Counted from the first letter of the stretch, positions 1 to 8,389 are shown. The stretch: 64,000 nt of DNA from an uncultured Bacteroidia bacterium (GCA_902785825.1 CACZZZ010000004.1:62001-126000), one strand, 5' to 3'. Program-made: numbers and translations. The notes: generated by a model from the letters alone, not told the origin.

Positions 1-465
1 GGCGGTATCCTGGCTGACCTTGAAGGCCAGCTTTACCGCACCTACGACGCCAAGGATGGGTTCGCGATCAGGATGGCGTCGATGAACGGCTTCCCTGTTG
101 GAGTCATCACCGGAGCCCGCTCCCAGAGTGTCAGAGCAAGGTTCTCCGGCAACGGGATCCCTCCTGAGGACGTCTATCTCGGGTCAAGAGACAAGATCAC
201 CGACTTCGTGGACTTCTGCGCCAGACACGGACTGGAGCAGTCTCAAGTCATGTATTTCGGAGATGACATTCCGGACATACCCGTAATCCTGGCTGCCGGA
301 ATAGGAGTCGTTCCCGCTGATGCAGTGGATGAGGCAAAAGAAGCCGCTGACATAGTCTCAGACCGTCCAGGCGGCAAATGCTGCGTCCGGAAGCACATAG
401 AGCAGGTAATGAAAGCCCAAGGGCGCTGGAATTTCGACGTCCAGGTTTATAAGAAAAGATTTTAA
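1..465 (+). CDS. kdsC: KdsC-like HAD phosphatase (3-deoxy-D-manno-octulosonate 8-phosphate phosphatase), 5' end missing
   Basis: The reading frame is open from base 1, so the start and the first HAD motif (the nucleophile Asp) lie outside the window; 154 residues are visible. What remains fits the small cap-less HAD C1 phosphatases of the KdsC/YrbI type: an early DGFAIRM segment, a conserved Lys in GSRDKI, and the acidic Mg-binding motif GDDIPDIP near bases 259-282. KdsC removes the phosphate from KDO-8-phosphate in the cytoplasm during synthesis of the lipopolysaccharide core sugar KDO. It is followed after 4 bases by maf, an order I recall from other Bacteroidales. The HAD subfamily is clear; the exact substrate is inferred from resemblance. 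Confidence 0.8.
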   Translation, partial: GGILADLEGQLYRTYDAKDGFAIRMASMNGFPVGVITGARSQSVRARFSGNGIPPEDVYLGSRDKITDFVDFCARHGLEQSQVMYFGDDIPDIPVILAAGIGVVPADAVDEAKEAADIVSDRPGGKCCVRKHIEQVMKAQGRWNFDVQVYKKRF

Positions 466-469
466 GGAT

Positions 470-1051
470 ATGGATATCCACGGAAAGAAGATAATCCTTG
501 CGTCAAACTCTCCCCGCAGAAGAGAGCTTCTCGCCGCACTTGGTATAGACTTTACTGTCGATACTGGGACATCTTTCGTCGAGGAATACGCTCCAGACAC
601 GCCCCACACCAAAGTTCCGGAGCTGATGTCGTTGGGCAAGTCTCTAGGATTTCACCGGGAACTTGAACCGGATGAGATTCTCGTCACCTCCGACACCATG
701 GTCCTGTGCGGAACGGAGATTCTCGGAAAGCCCGCGGACAGGGCTGACGCCGCCAGAATGCTCAGACTTCTTTCCGGACGTGAACACCAGGTAATAACAG
801 CTGTAACTATCCGAAACAGCAAACGTGAAAGGACCTTTTCCGTCACTTCAAATGTTTTCTTCAAAGAACTGTCCGATAGCGAGATATATTACTATATCGA
901 CAACTATAAACCATTCGACAAAGCTGGCGCTTACGGCATCCAGGAGTGGATTGGTTACATAGGCATAACAGGCATTGAAGGCTCCTTCTACAACGTCATG
1001 GGCTTCCCTACCCAGCGATTCTATGACGAGCTCCAAAGTTTTCTCGTATGA
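470..1051 (+). CDS. maf: Maf-like nucleoside triphosphate pyrophosphatase
   Basis: A 193-residue protein with the Maf signature at its N-terminus (ASNSPRRRELL, residues 11-21), the acidic SDT motif around Asp75, GREH near the middle and the C-terminal block DKAGAYGIQ. Maf proteins hydrolyse non-canonical or methylated nucleoside triphosphates (dTTP/UTP type in the YhdE group) to monophosphate and pyrophosphate, cleaning the nucleotide pool; a link to septum formation is historical. The length is normal for the family. Its stop overlaps the next start as ATGA, so translation of the following esterase may be coupled. Confidence 0.9.
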   Translation: MDIHGKKIILASNSPRRRELLAALGIDFTVDTGTSFVEEYAPDTPHTKVPELMSLGKSLGFHRELEPDEILVTSDTMVLCGTEILGKPADRADAARMLRLLSGREHQVITAVTIRNSKRERTFSVTSNVFFKELSDSEIYYYIDNYKPFDKAGAYGIQEWIGYIGITGIEGSFYNVMGFPTQRFYDELQSFLV

Positions 1052-1860
1052 GACCTAAAGCCCTTCTCATATCTCTCCTCGCCCTGATTCTGCCATTTGT
1101 AGCGAAGGCCCAGCTAATCTCTCACCGCGGCATAGTGAAGGGAGGTTATGATTTCTGGGTATATATGCCCCAGGACAGAGCCCCGAAAGACACGACCAAA
1201 CTGCCTCTGGTCCTTTTCCTCCACGGGAAGAGCCTCTCAGGAACCAATCTCGAGAGGGTCCGGGAATATGGCCCACTTGAGGCTCTCAAATTCGGAAGGG
1301 AAATCGACGCGATGATTCTCGCTCCGCAGGCCCAAGGCGGATGGAGCCCTTCGAGGGTGAAGAAAGTCCTTGATTGGACTGAGGCTCACTATCCGGTGGA
1401 CACAAACAGAATCTACGTGTTAGGCATGAGCATGGGAGGCTACGGGACAATCGATTTCGTCGGCACTTATCCCGATAAAGTCGCCGCCGCGATCGCAATG
1501 TGTGGTGGGGCGGACATCAAGGATGTGTCCGGCCTGGCGAAAGTCCCGCTTTGGATAATACACGGCACCTCAGACTCCGCCGTCTCTTGGAAAGAGTCCC
1601 AAAAAGTCGTTGACGGGATCAAGGCTACGGGTGACACTTCCTTGCTCCGCTACGATCTTCATCCTGAGGTAAACCATTCTTACCTCGGACGAGTATTCTA
1701 CATGTCAGAACCGTATAAATGGCTCCTGAAGCATTCCTTGAGCGATTCTGTCAGGACTGTTGACAGAACCGTGGAAATCACCAAAAAGGGAATGGCCGGA
1801 GCCTACAAGTCGATGCCCGGACGCAAGACTTTGAAGGTCAAGGAATATAAGGGGAAGTAG
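1048..1860 (+). CDS. secreted alpha/beta-hydrolase (prolyl-oligopeptidase-type esterase)
   Basis: A 270-residue protein with a signal peptide (residues 1-21, cleaved after an AKA motif) and an alpha/beta-hydrolase fold. The oxyanion-loop motif LFLHG is at about residues 56-60, the nucleophile elbow GMSMGG places Ser128, and likely acid and base are Asp176 (HGTSD) and His210 (VNHSY). This layout is typical of the esterase/phospholipase family found as accessory carbohydrate esterases in Bacteroidota. The substrate cannot be read from sequence. It overlaps maf by 4 bases, and its stop codon abuts a copy of the dispersed repeat at 1859-1885. Confidence 0.75.
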   Translation: MRPKALLISLLALILPFVAKAQLISHRGIVKGGYDFWVYMPQDRAPKDTTKLPLVLFLHGKSLSGTNLERVREYGPLEALKFGREIDAMILAPQAQGGWSPSRVKKVLDWTEAHYPVDTNRIYVLGMSMGGYGTIDFVGTYPDKVAAAIAMCGGADIKDVSGLAKVPLWIIHGTSDSAVSWKESQKVVDGIKATGDTSLLRYDLHPEVNHSYLGRVFYMSEPYKWLLKHSLSDSVRTVDRTVEITKKGMAGAYKSMPGRKTLKVKEYKGK

Positions 1861-1885
1861 ATTCTTCGCTTCGCTCAGAATGACA
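1859..1885 (+). repeat. dispersed short repeat, copy 1
   Basis: The segment contains TTCGCTTCGCTCAGAATGAC and is nearly identical to 3003-3029, 40266-40294 and 48098-48127. It fills the 26-base gap between two convergent genes and starts within the esterase stop codon. Confidence 0.85.
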
Positions 1886-1886
1886 G

Positions 1887-2954
1887 TTATTCAGCTGGTT
1901 CGTCTTTCGGGAGATTGATGGCGCGGAAGCGTTTCTGGCGGCGCTCCCATCTCTCGCGGGCGAACTGCTGCATGTCGATAGCCTGGTCGTTCTCGTCGAT
2001 GATCTCAAGTCCCAGAATGGTCTCGATGATGTCCTCAAGGGTCACGATGCCCTGGAAACAACCGTACTCGTCAATAATAAGGGCCATCTGCTCACGCTTC
2101 TTAAGGAGTTCCTCCCAAACCTTGCTGAGGGAATCCTCCTCATTGAAATACGAGATAGGACGCTTGATTTCCTTAAGGCGCTTGTCGAACTCATCGTCCG
2201 CGAGCCCCTCAAGAGCGTCAGACAGAAGAATATAGCCAGTGATATATTCCGGAGAATCTCCGTAAACCGGAATCCTGGAATAGTGGAGATACTGCTCGTT
2301 CTTGTAGAAGTTCTTCAGCGTCATGTTCTCCTGCGCCGTCATAGCGACAATCCTCGGAGTCATGGCCTCGTAGGCGGGAACGTTGTCTAGCTTCATTATG
2401 TTCTGGATCACCTTGTTCTCGTCGGAATCAATAACGCCTTCCTCGACTCCGATGTTCGCCATGGCTGTCACCTCTTCCCTGCTCACGGCCGTTTCCTCCT
2501 CATCGCCAGGGAATAGTCTGCTGAGCAAGGTAGCCAACAGAACCAGGGGATACATCAGGACAATGAGAATCGAGATCATCCTGGTCGCGAACCCCATCAG
2601 ATGCTTCCAGTACGAGGTGCCGATGGTCTTCGGGACAATCTCCGCGAAAACCAGGATAAGAAGTGTCATAAGAGCTGAAATAATTCCAAACCAAGCATTT
2701 CCGAAGAGGATAGTTGCCTGGCGGCCGACTCCGGCGGCACCTATGGTGTTGGCGATAGTGTTCAGGGAAAGGATCGCCGCGAGCGGTTTTTCGGTGTCAG
2801 TCTTGTATTTCAAGAACTTATCGGCGAGTTTGTACCCCTGTTCTTTCCTCATCGTGATGAACGACAGAGGAGTCGACATGAGTGTCGCCTCAAGGATTGA
2901 ACAAAGGAACGAGACCGCTAGAGTTCCTAGAAGGAATGTGAGCAATAAGGCCAT
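1887..2954 (-). CDS. CNNM/CorC (HlyC) family transporter with CBS pair
   Basis: A 355-residue membrane protein. Residues 1-150 hold hydrophobic segments of the CNNM/DUF21 transmembrane domain, including the asparagine-rich stretch LSLNTIANTIGA; residues of about 195-320 form a CBS-domain pair (MTPRIVAM at its start, DEYGCFQGIVTLEDIIE at its end). This family is linked to magnesium or other divalent cation export with nucleotide-dependent regulation. The protein ends soon after the CBS pair in a charged tail and lacks the usual C-terminal transporter-associated (CorC_HlyC) domain, so it is a short version. Ion specificity is not deducible. It is transcribed alone from a box at 2973-2980. Confidence 0.85.
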   Translation of the reverse strand: MALLLTFLLGTLAVSFLCSILEATLMSTPLSFITMRKEQGYKLADKFLKYKTDTEKPLAAILSLNTIANTIGAAGVGRQATILFGNAWFGIISALMTLLILVFAEIVPKTIGTSYWKHLMGFATRMISILIVLMYPLVLLATLLSRLFPGDEEETAVSREEVTAMANIGVEEGVIDSDENKVIQNIMKLDNVPAYEAMTPRIVAMTAQENMTLKNFYKNEQYLHYSRIPVYGDSPEYITGYILLSDALEGLADDEFDKRLKEIKRPISYFNEEDSLSKVWEELLKKREQMALIIDEYGCFQGIVTLEDIIETILGLEIIDENDQAIDMQQFARERWERRQKRFRAINLPKDEPAE

Positions 2955-2972
2955 AAATTCGCTTTAGCTACG

Positions 2973-2980
2973 CGAATTTA
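2973..2980 (-). promoter_or_regulatory. -7 box for the CNNM transporter
   Basis: On the minus strand this reads TAAATTCG, matching the Bacteroidota TAnnTTTG-type -7 element. It ends 18 bases before the ATG at 2954. No clear -33 TTTG was found. Confidence 0.5.
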
Positions 2981-3002
2981 GCGAATATTATCATATTTCA
3001 AA

Positions 3003-3029
3003 AGATTCTTCGCTTCGCTCAGAATGACA
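3003..3029 (+). repeat. dispersed short repeat, copy 2, overlapping the 3' end of the TonB receptor gene
   Basis: Nearly the same sequence as 1859-1885. Read on the minus strand it supplies the codons for the receptor's last residues (Leu-Ser-Phe) and its TGA stop. Confidence 0.85.
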
Positions 3030-5418
3030 AGGAGATTCCTCCCATGACGGAGCGTCCGGCCATAGGGATGAAACCAATCTGGTAGTAACGGTTATTATCG
3101 GGATGGTTGTACCCATCGAGGATAGATGAATATACCCATCCGCTCGTAGCGTAGCGCCCGTTGAAAATATTCCCGACAGAGAGATTGATTTTCAGCTCCT
3201 TGACCATCAATTTCGGAAGACTCATCTTATATGAGACACTGAAATCCGAGAAGGTGTAGGCCGGAAGGGAACGGTCGGTGTTGCCGGTGTTGTCAAGATA
3301 TTGCCTCGACACGTAATTCGTATGCCAGACGGCCTCAAATCCCTTGAGAGACCCTGTTGGATTGAGCCGCACAAAGCCGTTCAGGATAGCCGACGGGGAG
3401 AATGCGAGCGGGGCATTGTCATAATGGATGGGGCGGAAAGAATCGTCCCAGTTCTCACTGGCCATCTCGGTGAAATCCTTCAGCTTATTGTCGCTCAAGG
3501 CGGCGTTGCCTTCCAATGTCAGGAAAGGCAGGACCCTGCAAGCGAGTGAAAGTTCCACTCCAGCCCTGTAGGACTTGGCTATGTTGGTGGTCAACGGCTC
3601 CCCTATCTCGCTCAACTCACCTGTCTGGACAAGCTGGTCGGTGTAGTCCATGTAATAGAGATTCGCTCCTGCCTGAAACCCTTCAGAGGTGTAATTGTAA
3701 CCAGCCTCATAGTCAAGCACACTTTCGGCCTTCGGGAAAGGATATTTATAGTTGTCTGTGAAATTATCCCTGGAAGGCTCCCGGTGGCTCATGGCGGCGG
3801 AAGCATAAACATGGCTCGCTCCTTTGACCCAGCTAAGGCCCAGCTTCGGGTTCAGGAAGTCATAAGTCTCGTCGATGTCGAGATTCTGGTTGTACCAGCG
3901 ATTTCCTTCCGAGTAGAACTTGTCGTTGATACCGGTAGTCTTGTAACCGACATGGCGGTATTGCAGGTCGGCGAATGCCTTGAAGTTGCTTGCAAAGGTG
4001 TAAGTGGCTTTCAGATATGCGCTTCCGTCAAGCTTTGAGGCGTCCGAGTCGTAATACTTGTAGTGTCCTCCGGAAAGGAACTGGTCGGCCATCCCCTGGT
4101 CCTTGATATAAGTCAGGTAGCCGTAGTGGTTACCGTCAAAGTTCTGGACGGAAAACCCTCCGATGAGGTCGATGGACTCCCCCTCGTACCTCACGTTTCC
4201 AACGAGTCCATAAGTGTCCTGTCCCAGACCCTTCCTGCGGACAAAGTCAGTCGTTTTGACACTTGGATATGTGAGACCGAATTTCTTCGGTTTATTGTCC
4301 GGGCGGAATTCCTCGTAATAGCCGTGACCGTGGGTGTAATGGGCTGAGACAGAAGCGTTCCAGCGGTCTCCGAGCCCAAAGGAGGCTGAAAGAATATTAT
4401 GATCCTGCCAAAAATTGTCCGTGGTCTTGGGCCAGAAAGAGCCGTCGCACATTGTGTAACGCTCTGTCGTGTAACCACCTGAATGGGAGACGAAAAGGCC
4501 GTCTGGCCCGGTGACTATCCGCTCATATAGGCTGTTGTACTGTCCAAGGCCGACTTCCCACAAGTCCTTGTAAGTCTTGATGCCGGTGGTCTGGGTATAG
4601 CTCCAGGAGCCGTCGTCGTAGCTGCCGTCCATAAGGCTGTAATCACCATTTCCCGCAGTCACAGCATTCCACGCCTGTCCGGTCTGCTCATAGTTGCCTA
4701 TATTCCTGTATTTCAAGATAAAACCTCGCCCAAGCCATGTGAGGCCTCCATACCAGGATCCGGATTTCCCGGCCGTACCGTGGATGTAACCGTCGGTCCC
4801 GGTGGTGTGGAAAGAGGCGTCTGCGAATAGATGTTTGCCAATCATGCCTGTAGAGACAGATATTCCAGTATTATACGTGTTGAAACTGCCGTAAGAGGCG
4901 TCAATGGTGACCGAAGGATCATAAGAGATAGCCTTCGTCCGAAGAGCCACGCTGCCGCCGAAGGCACCATCTCCGTTAGTGGAGGTTCCCACTCCCCTCT
5001 GGATCTGGACGCTCTCGAGGAAGTGGCTGTAACTGTTCATGTTGGCCCAGAAAACGGCCTGGTCTTCAGGAGAATTTAGAGGAACTCCGTCGATTGTGAC
5101 GTTAATCCTGGAATCCCCAGCCCCGCGGATCCTCAGGTAGGTGGTTCCTGTGCCGACACCATTCTCGCTCCATGAAAGGACACCGGGAGTACTTGAGAGA
5201 AGGAACGGGATCTCCTTGCCGCTCCCTGAGAAATCCTTGAGAGCCTTCCGGTCCACATTCGAGACCGCAAAAGGTGCGCTTTTAGAAGCCCTTACTCCTT
5301 GGACCACAGAAGCTTCCAAGGATTCGACTTTTGTAGTGTCACTACCGCTTTGGGCGCTAGCCACAACAGCGGAAACAGTCATCGCGGCAACGGCCGCGGA
5401 TAAAAGAAAAACTCGCAT
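3019..5418 (-). CDS. TonB-dependent outer-membrane receptor, probably for thiamine compounds
   Basis: A 799-residue precursor with a signal peptide (residues 1-22, cut near ASA), a plug domain (roughly 30-150, with LRIRGAGDSRINVTIDGVP and FGGSVALRT) and a 22-strand-type barrel ending in the aromatic GGISLSF. There is no N-terminal carboxypeptidase-like domain, so it is a classic small-ligand receptor, not a SusC type. The TPP riboswitch directly upstream indicates repression when thiamine pyrophosphate is abundant; TPP-controlled TonB receptors for thiamine uptake are established in Bacteroides. No inner-membrane partner such as pnuT follows. The last codons lie in a dispersed repeat. Confidence 0.88.
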   Translation of the reverse strand: MRVFLLSAAVAAMTVSAVVASAQSGSDTTKVESLEASVVQGVRASKSAPFAVSNVDRKALKDFSGSGKEIPFLLSSTPGVLSWSENGVGTGTTYLRIRGAGDSRINVTIDGVPLNSPEDQAVFWANMNSYSHFLESVQIQRGVGTSTNGDGAFGGSVALRTKAISYDPSVTIDASYGSFNTYNTGISVSTGMIGKHLFADASFHTTGTDGYIHGTAGKSGSWYGGLTWLGRGFILKYRNIGNYEQTGQAWNAVTAGNGDYSLMDGSYDDGSWSYTQTTGIKTYKDLWEVGLGQYNSLYERIVTGPDGLFVSHSGGYTTERYTMCDGSFWPKTTDNFWQDHNILSASFGLGDRWNASVSAHYTHGHGYYEEFRPDNKPKKFGLTYPSVKTTDFVRRKGLGQDTYGLVGNVRYEGESIDLIGGFSVQNFDGNHYGYLTYIKDQGMADQFLSGGHYKYYDSDASKLDGSAYLKATYTFASNFKAFADLQYRHVGYKTTGINDKFYSEGNRWYNQNLDIDETYDFLNPKLGLSWVKGASHVYASAAMSHREPSRDNFTDNYKYPFPKAESVLDYEAGYNYTSEGFQAGANLYYMDYTDQLVQTGELSEIGEPLTTNIAKSYRAGVELSLACRVLPFLTLEGNAALSDNKLKDFTEMASENWDDSFRPIHYDNAPLAFSPSAILNGFVRLNPTGSLKGFEAVWHTNYVSRQYLDNTGNTDRSLPAYTFSDFSVSYKMSLPKLMVKELKINLSVGNIFNGRYATSGWVYSSILDGYNHPDNNRYYQIGFIPMAGRSVMGGISLSF

Positions 5419-5464
5419 AATAATAAATATTCATGCGAGGGGCCGCCATACTCAGGCGCTATTG

Positions 5465-5557
5465 AGATTATGCTTCCCTACGGCGGCATTACCCGCGTCA
5501 GGTTCAATGGGTATGATCTCAACCGGACGGGTTTTTGTCCGGTACCCCCGCTTATTT
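5465..5557 (-). promoter_or_regulatory. TPP riboswitch (THI element)
   Basis: On the minus strand the segment carries the conserved blocks of the thiamine pyrophosphate aptamer in order: GGGGGTACC, then TTGAGATCATACCC, then TGAACCTGA, then GGGTAATGCC, then GCCGTAGGGAAGC. It begins where a promoter box at 5564-5571 would start transcription and ends about 47 bases before the receptor's ATG at 5418. The remaining leader is short, so control could be at translation initiation or early termination. Exact P1 ends are approximate. Confidence 0.93.
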
Positions 5558-5563
5558 CGGATG

Positions 5564-5571
5564 CGAATATA
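5564..5571 (-). promoter_or_regulatory. -7 box for the riboswitch and TonB receptor
   Basis: Minus strand TATATTCG; transcription would start near 5558, just at the 5' side of the aptamer. The box sits right after the stop of the upstream glutaminyl cyclase gene. Confidence 0.55.
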
Positions 5572-5572
5572 G

Positions 5573-6340
5573 CTATTTTTTTTCAACCAGCTCCACTTCG
5601 TAGAGACGTTTCCAGTATTTTCCGGTGAGATAGATTTTTTTAGTCTCGGGATTATAGGCGATCCCGTTCAACACATCAGTATATTCGTCTCTCAAATGTC
5701 TCGGTAGCAGGCCCGTACAATCGACCGTGGCCTCGACATTACCGTTGTCGGGATTGATGATGACTATCATGTCGGTCATATACACATTAGCCCAGATCTT
5801 CCCGTCAATCCATTCAAGCTCATTCAGTTGACTAAGGGGTCTTCCGTTCATCTTGACCTGGAGCGCCTTCTGCTGATGGAATTGTCCGTCAAGAAAATAC
5901 AGCCGGGACGACCCGTCGCTCGCGATGAGGTTCTTTCCGTCAGTGGTCAGTCCCCAACCCTCGCGGGGATAACTGTAAGTCTGCTTATATTCGAGAGTCT
6001 TGGCGTCGTAGATAAAAGCTACCTTCTCTCTCCAAGTGAGAATGTAGATCTTCCCATCCAGCTCGACGGAACCTTCGCAGAAATATTTCCTCGCGAAGCT
6101 GAACTTCTTGACAGCCTTTCCGGTCGCCGGATCGACGACTCTAAGGGTCGATTCCCCATACTGCCCGGTTGTCTCAATCATCTTGTCTCCCTGGAAGAAA
6201 AGTCCCTGGGTATAGGACATCTCGTCATGGGGATATTCCTTCACGACTTTCACCTTATACTGCCGAACCTTCGCCTCGCAAGAGGAAGATGACAAAGCTA
6301 TTAAGGTTAATATGACTAATATCAATGATTTCCAACGCAT
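5573..6340 (-). CDS. glutaminyl-peptide cyclotransferase (glutamine cyclotransferase family) lipoprotein
   Basis: A 255-residue protein. I chose the ATG at 6340 because it gives a clean export signal (MRWKSLILVILTLIALSSSSC) with a lipobox Cys at residue 21. The mature part is a five-bladed beta-propeller of the plant/bacterial glutamine cyclotransferase type, with the blocks YTQGLFF, ETTGQYGEST, LTWREK, LNELEWIDGKIWANVY and LNGIAYNPETKKIYLTGKYW. These enzymes convert N-terminal glutamine to pyroglutamate on exported proteins, plausibly in the periplasm. A promoter box lies at 6367-6374. Confidence 0.88.
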   Translation of the reverse strand: MRWKSLILVILTLIALSSSSCEAKVRQYKVKVVKEYPHDEMSYTQGLFFQGDKMIETTGQYGESTLRVVDPATGKAVKKFSFARKYFCEGSVELDGKIYILTWREKVAFIYDAKTLEYKQTYSYPREGWGLTTDGKNLIASDGSSRLYFLDGQFHQQKALQVKMNGRPLSQLNELEWIDGKIWANVYMTDMIVIINPDNGNVEATVDCTGLLPRHLRDEYTDVLNGIAYNPETKKIYLTGKYWKRLYEVELVEKK

Positions 6341-6366
6341 GGTAACAATAATCTTAATTCCGCTGA

Positions 6367-6374
6367 CAAATATA
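6367..6374 (-). promoter_or_regulatory. -7 box for the glutaminyl cyclase gene
   Basis: Minus strand TATATTTG, a full match to TAnnTTTG, 26 bases before the chosen ATG at 6340. It supports that start over an upstream in-frame one at 6379, which would lie before the transcription start. Confidence 0.55.
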
Positions 6375-6392
6375 ATCAAAAATCACTCCAAG

Positions 6393-7094
6393 CTATCCTT
6401 TCTCGCCTGTGTACATTCGGCATATACCGAAGGTGAAGGCCCGGTGTGTGATATTCACGAACCCGGCCCGGCGCAGTTCGTCGGTGAATTCTTTTTTCCC
6501 AGGGAATGCCTTGACAGATGCGGGAAGGTAGGCGTAAGCCGCCTTGTCACCTGAGACTTTACCTCCGATTATCGGGAGGATATGAAGGAAATATAGATCA
6601 TAGAACCAGCGGATGATCTTGTTCTGGGGCCGCGACAGTTCAAGGATGACAAGGCGTCCGCCAGGTTTGAGTACCCTCAAGGCCTCCCTTAATCCCTTGT
6701 CCCTATCCTCGAAATTCCGGATCCCGAACGCGTTGACAACCCGGTCTAAAGAACCTTCGGGGAACCTCAGTGCCTCACCGTCACCCACCTCTTGGCTTAT
6801 AATGCTTTCAAGCTTGTTTTTCAATACCTTCTGGCGCATCACCTCAAGCATTTCTTTGGAAATATCCACGCCTATGACCTCTCCTTTTTTGACTGCCTTG
6901 GCGATCGCTATCGAGAAGTCTCCTGTTCCGCAGGCCACGTCCAGCACACGTGGAGCTTCGCCGGCGTCCTTGATTTTCTTGATGGCTTTCCGCCTCCAGA
7001 TCTTGTCGATAGAGAGCGACATAATATGGTTCAGGGAGTCATAGTCCTTGGCTATGTTATCGAACATCCCTTCTATTTTCTCTTTTGAGGGCAT
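6393..7094 (-). CDS. ubiE: demethylmenaquinone methyltransferase
   Basis: A 233-residue class I SAM methyltransferase of the UbiE/MenG family. Visible signatures are FDNIAKDYDSLNHIMSLSID near the N-terminus, the SAM-binding VLDVACGTGDFSIAIA, GVDISKEML, and the family block NAFGIRNFEDRDKGLREA with VILELSRP after it. It performs the last step of menaquinone synthesis, C-methylation of demethylmenaquinone, at the membrane. It starts 4 bases after menA, which makes the preceding prenylated intermediate, so the two form an operon. The symbol menG is equally valid. Confidence 0.95.
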   Translation of the reverse strand: MPSKEKIEGMFDNIAKDYDSLNHIMSLSIDKIWRRKAIKKIKDAGEAPRVLDVACGTGDFSIAIAKAVKKGEVIGVDISKEMLEVMRQKVLKNKLESIISQEVGDGEALRFPEGSLDRVVNAFGIRNFEDRDKGLREALRVLKPGGRLVILELSRPQNKIIRWFYDLYFLHILPIIGGKVSGDKAAYAYLPASVKAFPGKKEFTDELRRAGFVNITHRAFTFGICRMYTGEKG

Positions 7095-7098
7095 GGTG

Positions 7099-8010
7099 TC
7101 AGGCAGCTATAAATGAGATTCCGAGGATTAACGAGAGAATGAAGGTGGACATCACCAGCAGCGGGAGCATCGGGTCAAGCGCTCTTTCGGTTCGAGTCCA
7201 TATTCCCTTGAGATGAATAAGATGGAGGGGCAAGGCAAGGAGGAACAACCAGTGCCAGGGCGAAGGTTTGAACAGGGCGGTAAAGACGGCCAGAAGGATC
7301 CATCCGGCGACGACAAGAATGGTCTGATATATTCTTGAGCCCTTGAGACCGAGCTTGATGGCGACTGTGACCCTGTTGGCGGAGTCTGTCTTCATGTCTC
7401 GTATATTATTGACATTCAGCACTCCGACACTGAAGCAGCCAATAGCCGCGGCAGGAAGGAACAACATCGGAGATGTGATAGTGTGGGCGCAGACATAGTA
7501 TCCGCCCAGCACCGACACAAGTCCGAAGAATATGAATACCGCGATATCCCCTAACCCCCTGTAACCGTACGGTGAAGGTCCCAGGGTATATCTCATGGCC
7601 GCTACGATCGCAAGGGCTCCAAGAATCAGAAGCCCAGCCGAGCGCAAACTGAAAAGCGTTCCGAAAGAAGTCCAGACCATAGCGCAGCCGGAGATCGCGC
7701 AGAGAGTCGCTATCACGCTTATCAGGCGTTTCATGTCATTGACGCTCAATCCGCCCTCGGCAATCCCGTATTCAGGTCCTTGACGGTCAGGCGTGTCAGT
7801 GCCGTTCAACACGTCTCCAAGCTCGTTGGAAAGATTGGATAGGATCTGAAGGAATATGGTTGTCAGCAATAGGAATACGATGACGGTGGCACTCACCTTG
7901 AATTCGCTGGCAGCCAGCATGGCTCCAAGGATCACTCCGGCCAGGGACAGCGGCAGTGTCCTGAGCCTGAAAGACCGTATAGCGGAACGAAATTTTGGAT
8001 TCATTGACAT
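7099..8010 (-). CDS. menA: 1,4-dihydroxy-2-naphthoate polyprenyltransferase
   Basis: A 303-residue integral membrane protein of the UbiA superfamily with about eight or nine hydrophobic segments. The first Asp-rich motif is NELGDVLNGTDTPDRQGP (about residues 60-80); the second is around NNIRDMKTDSANR. MenA attaches a polyprenyl chain to 1,4-dihydroxy-2-naphthoate to give demethylmenaquinone. The start at 8010 leaves only about 15 bases to the 3' end of rnpB, so menA-ubiE must be read either through from the rnpB promoter or from a promoter inside rnpB. The quinone would accept electrons from GlpABC encoded just upstream. Confidence 0.93.
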   Translation of the reverse strand: MSMNPKFRSAIRSFRLRTLPLSLAGVILGAMLAASEFKVSATVIVFLLLTTIFLQILSNLSNELGDVLNGTDTPDRQGPEYGIAEGGLSVNDMKRLISVIATLCAISGCAMVWTSFGTLFSLRSAGLLILGALAIVAAMRYTLGPSPYGYRGLGDIAVFIFFGLVSVLGGYYVCAHTITSPMLFLPAAAIGCFSVGVLNVNNIRDMKTDSANRVTVAIKLGLKGSRIYQTILVVAGWILLAVFTALFKPSPWHWLFLLALPLHLIHLKGIWTRTERALDPMLPLLVMSTFILSLILGISFIAA

Positions 8011-8025
8011 GTATAAAAAATAAAA

Positions 8026-8354
8026 AGGTGGGGCCGTAAGCCGGTTTCTGTTTTAAAATCCGCCATTTATCTACGCGACCTACCCCCTGGCATCGGGCGG
8101 GCAGCCCTCATCTGCCAGTATATTTGGTTTTGCAGGCCCTGGTACCGTGCCCGCGGACTGTCACCAGGCCGCGTCGTGGGCTCTTACCCCGCGTTTTCAC
8201 CCTTGCCACCGAAGCGGCGGTTGTTTTCTGTCACGGCCGCGCGAGATCTCTCCCGCCTGGGCTTTCCCCAGCAGGGTGCCCTGACCTGTCCGGACTTTCC
8301 TCACCCCGGGATCAAAGTCTCGAAGCGCGACGGATCGCCCCACCTGTTTGAAGT
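8026..8354 (-). ncRNA. rnpB: RNase P RNA (bacterial type A)
   Basis: The minus strand contains the universally conserved blocks of the ribozyme that matures tRNA 5' ends: GAGGAAAGTCCGG (8292-8304), GGTAAGAGCCCACG (about 8174-8187) and ACAGAAACCGGCTTA (8037-8051). The ends AGGTGGGGC (8337-8345) and GCCCCACCT (8026-8034) pair as helix P1 and are followed by a T-rich stretch. The 5' end is set from the promoter at 8359-8389. The size, near 330 bases, is somewhat short for Bacteroidota. Confidence 0.95.
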
Positions 8355-8358
8355 GCCG

Positions 8359-8389
8359 CGAATTTAATAAAAAGAATTTACGGCCGCAA
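8359..8389 (-). promoter_or_regulatory. rnpB promoter
   Basis: Minus strand -33 TTG at 8387-8389, a 20-base spacer, and -7 box TAAATTCG at 8359-8366. Spacing and boxes fit the Bacteroidota housekeeping sigma factor; the start would be near 8353. Confidence 0.75.
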
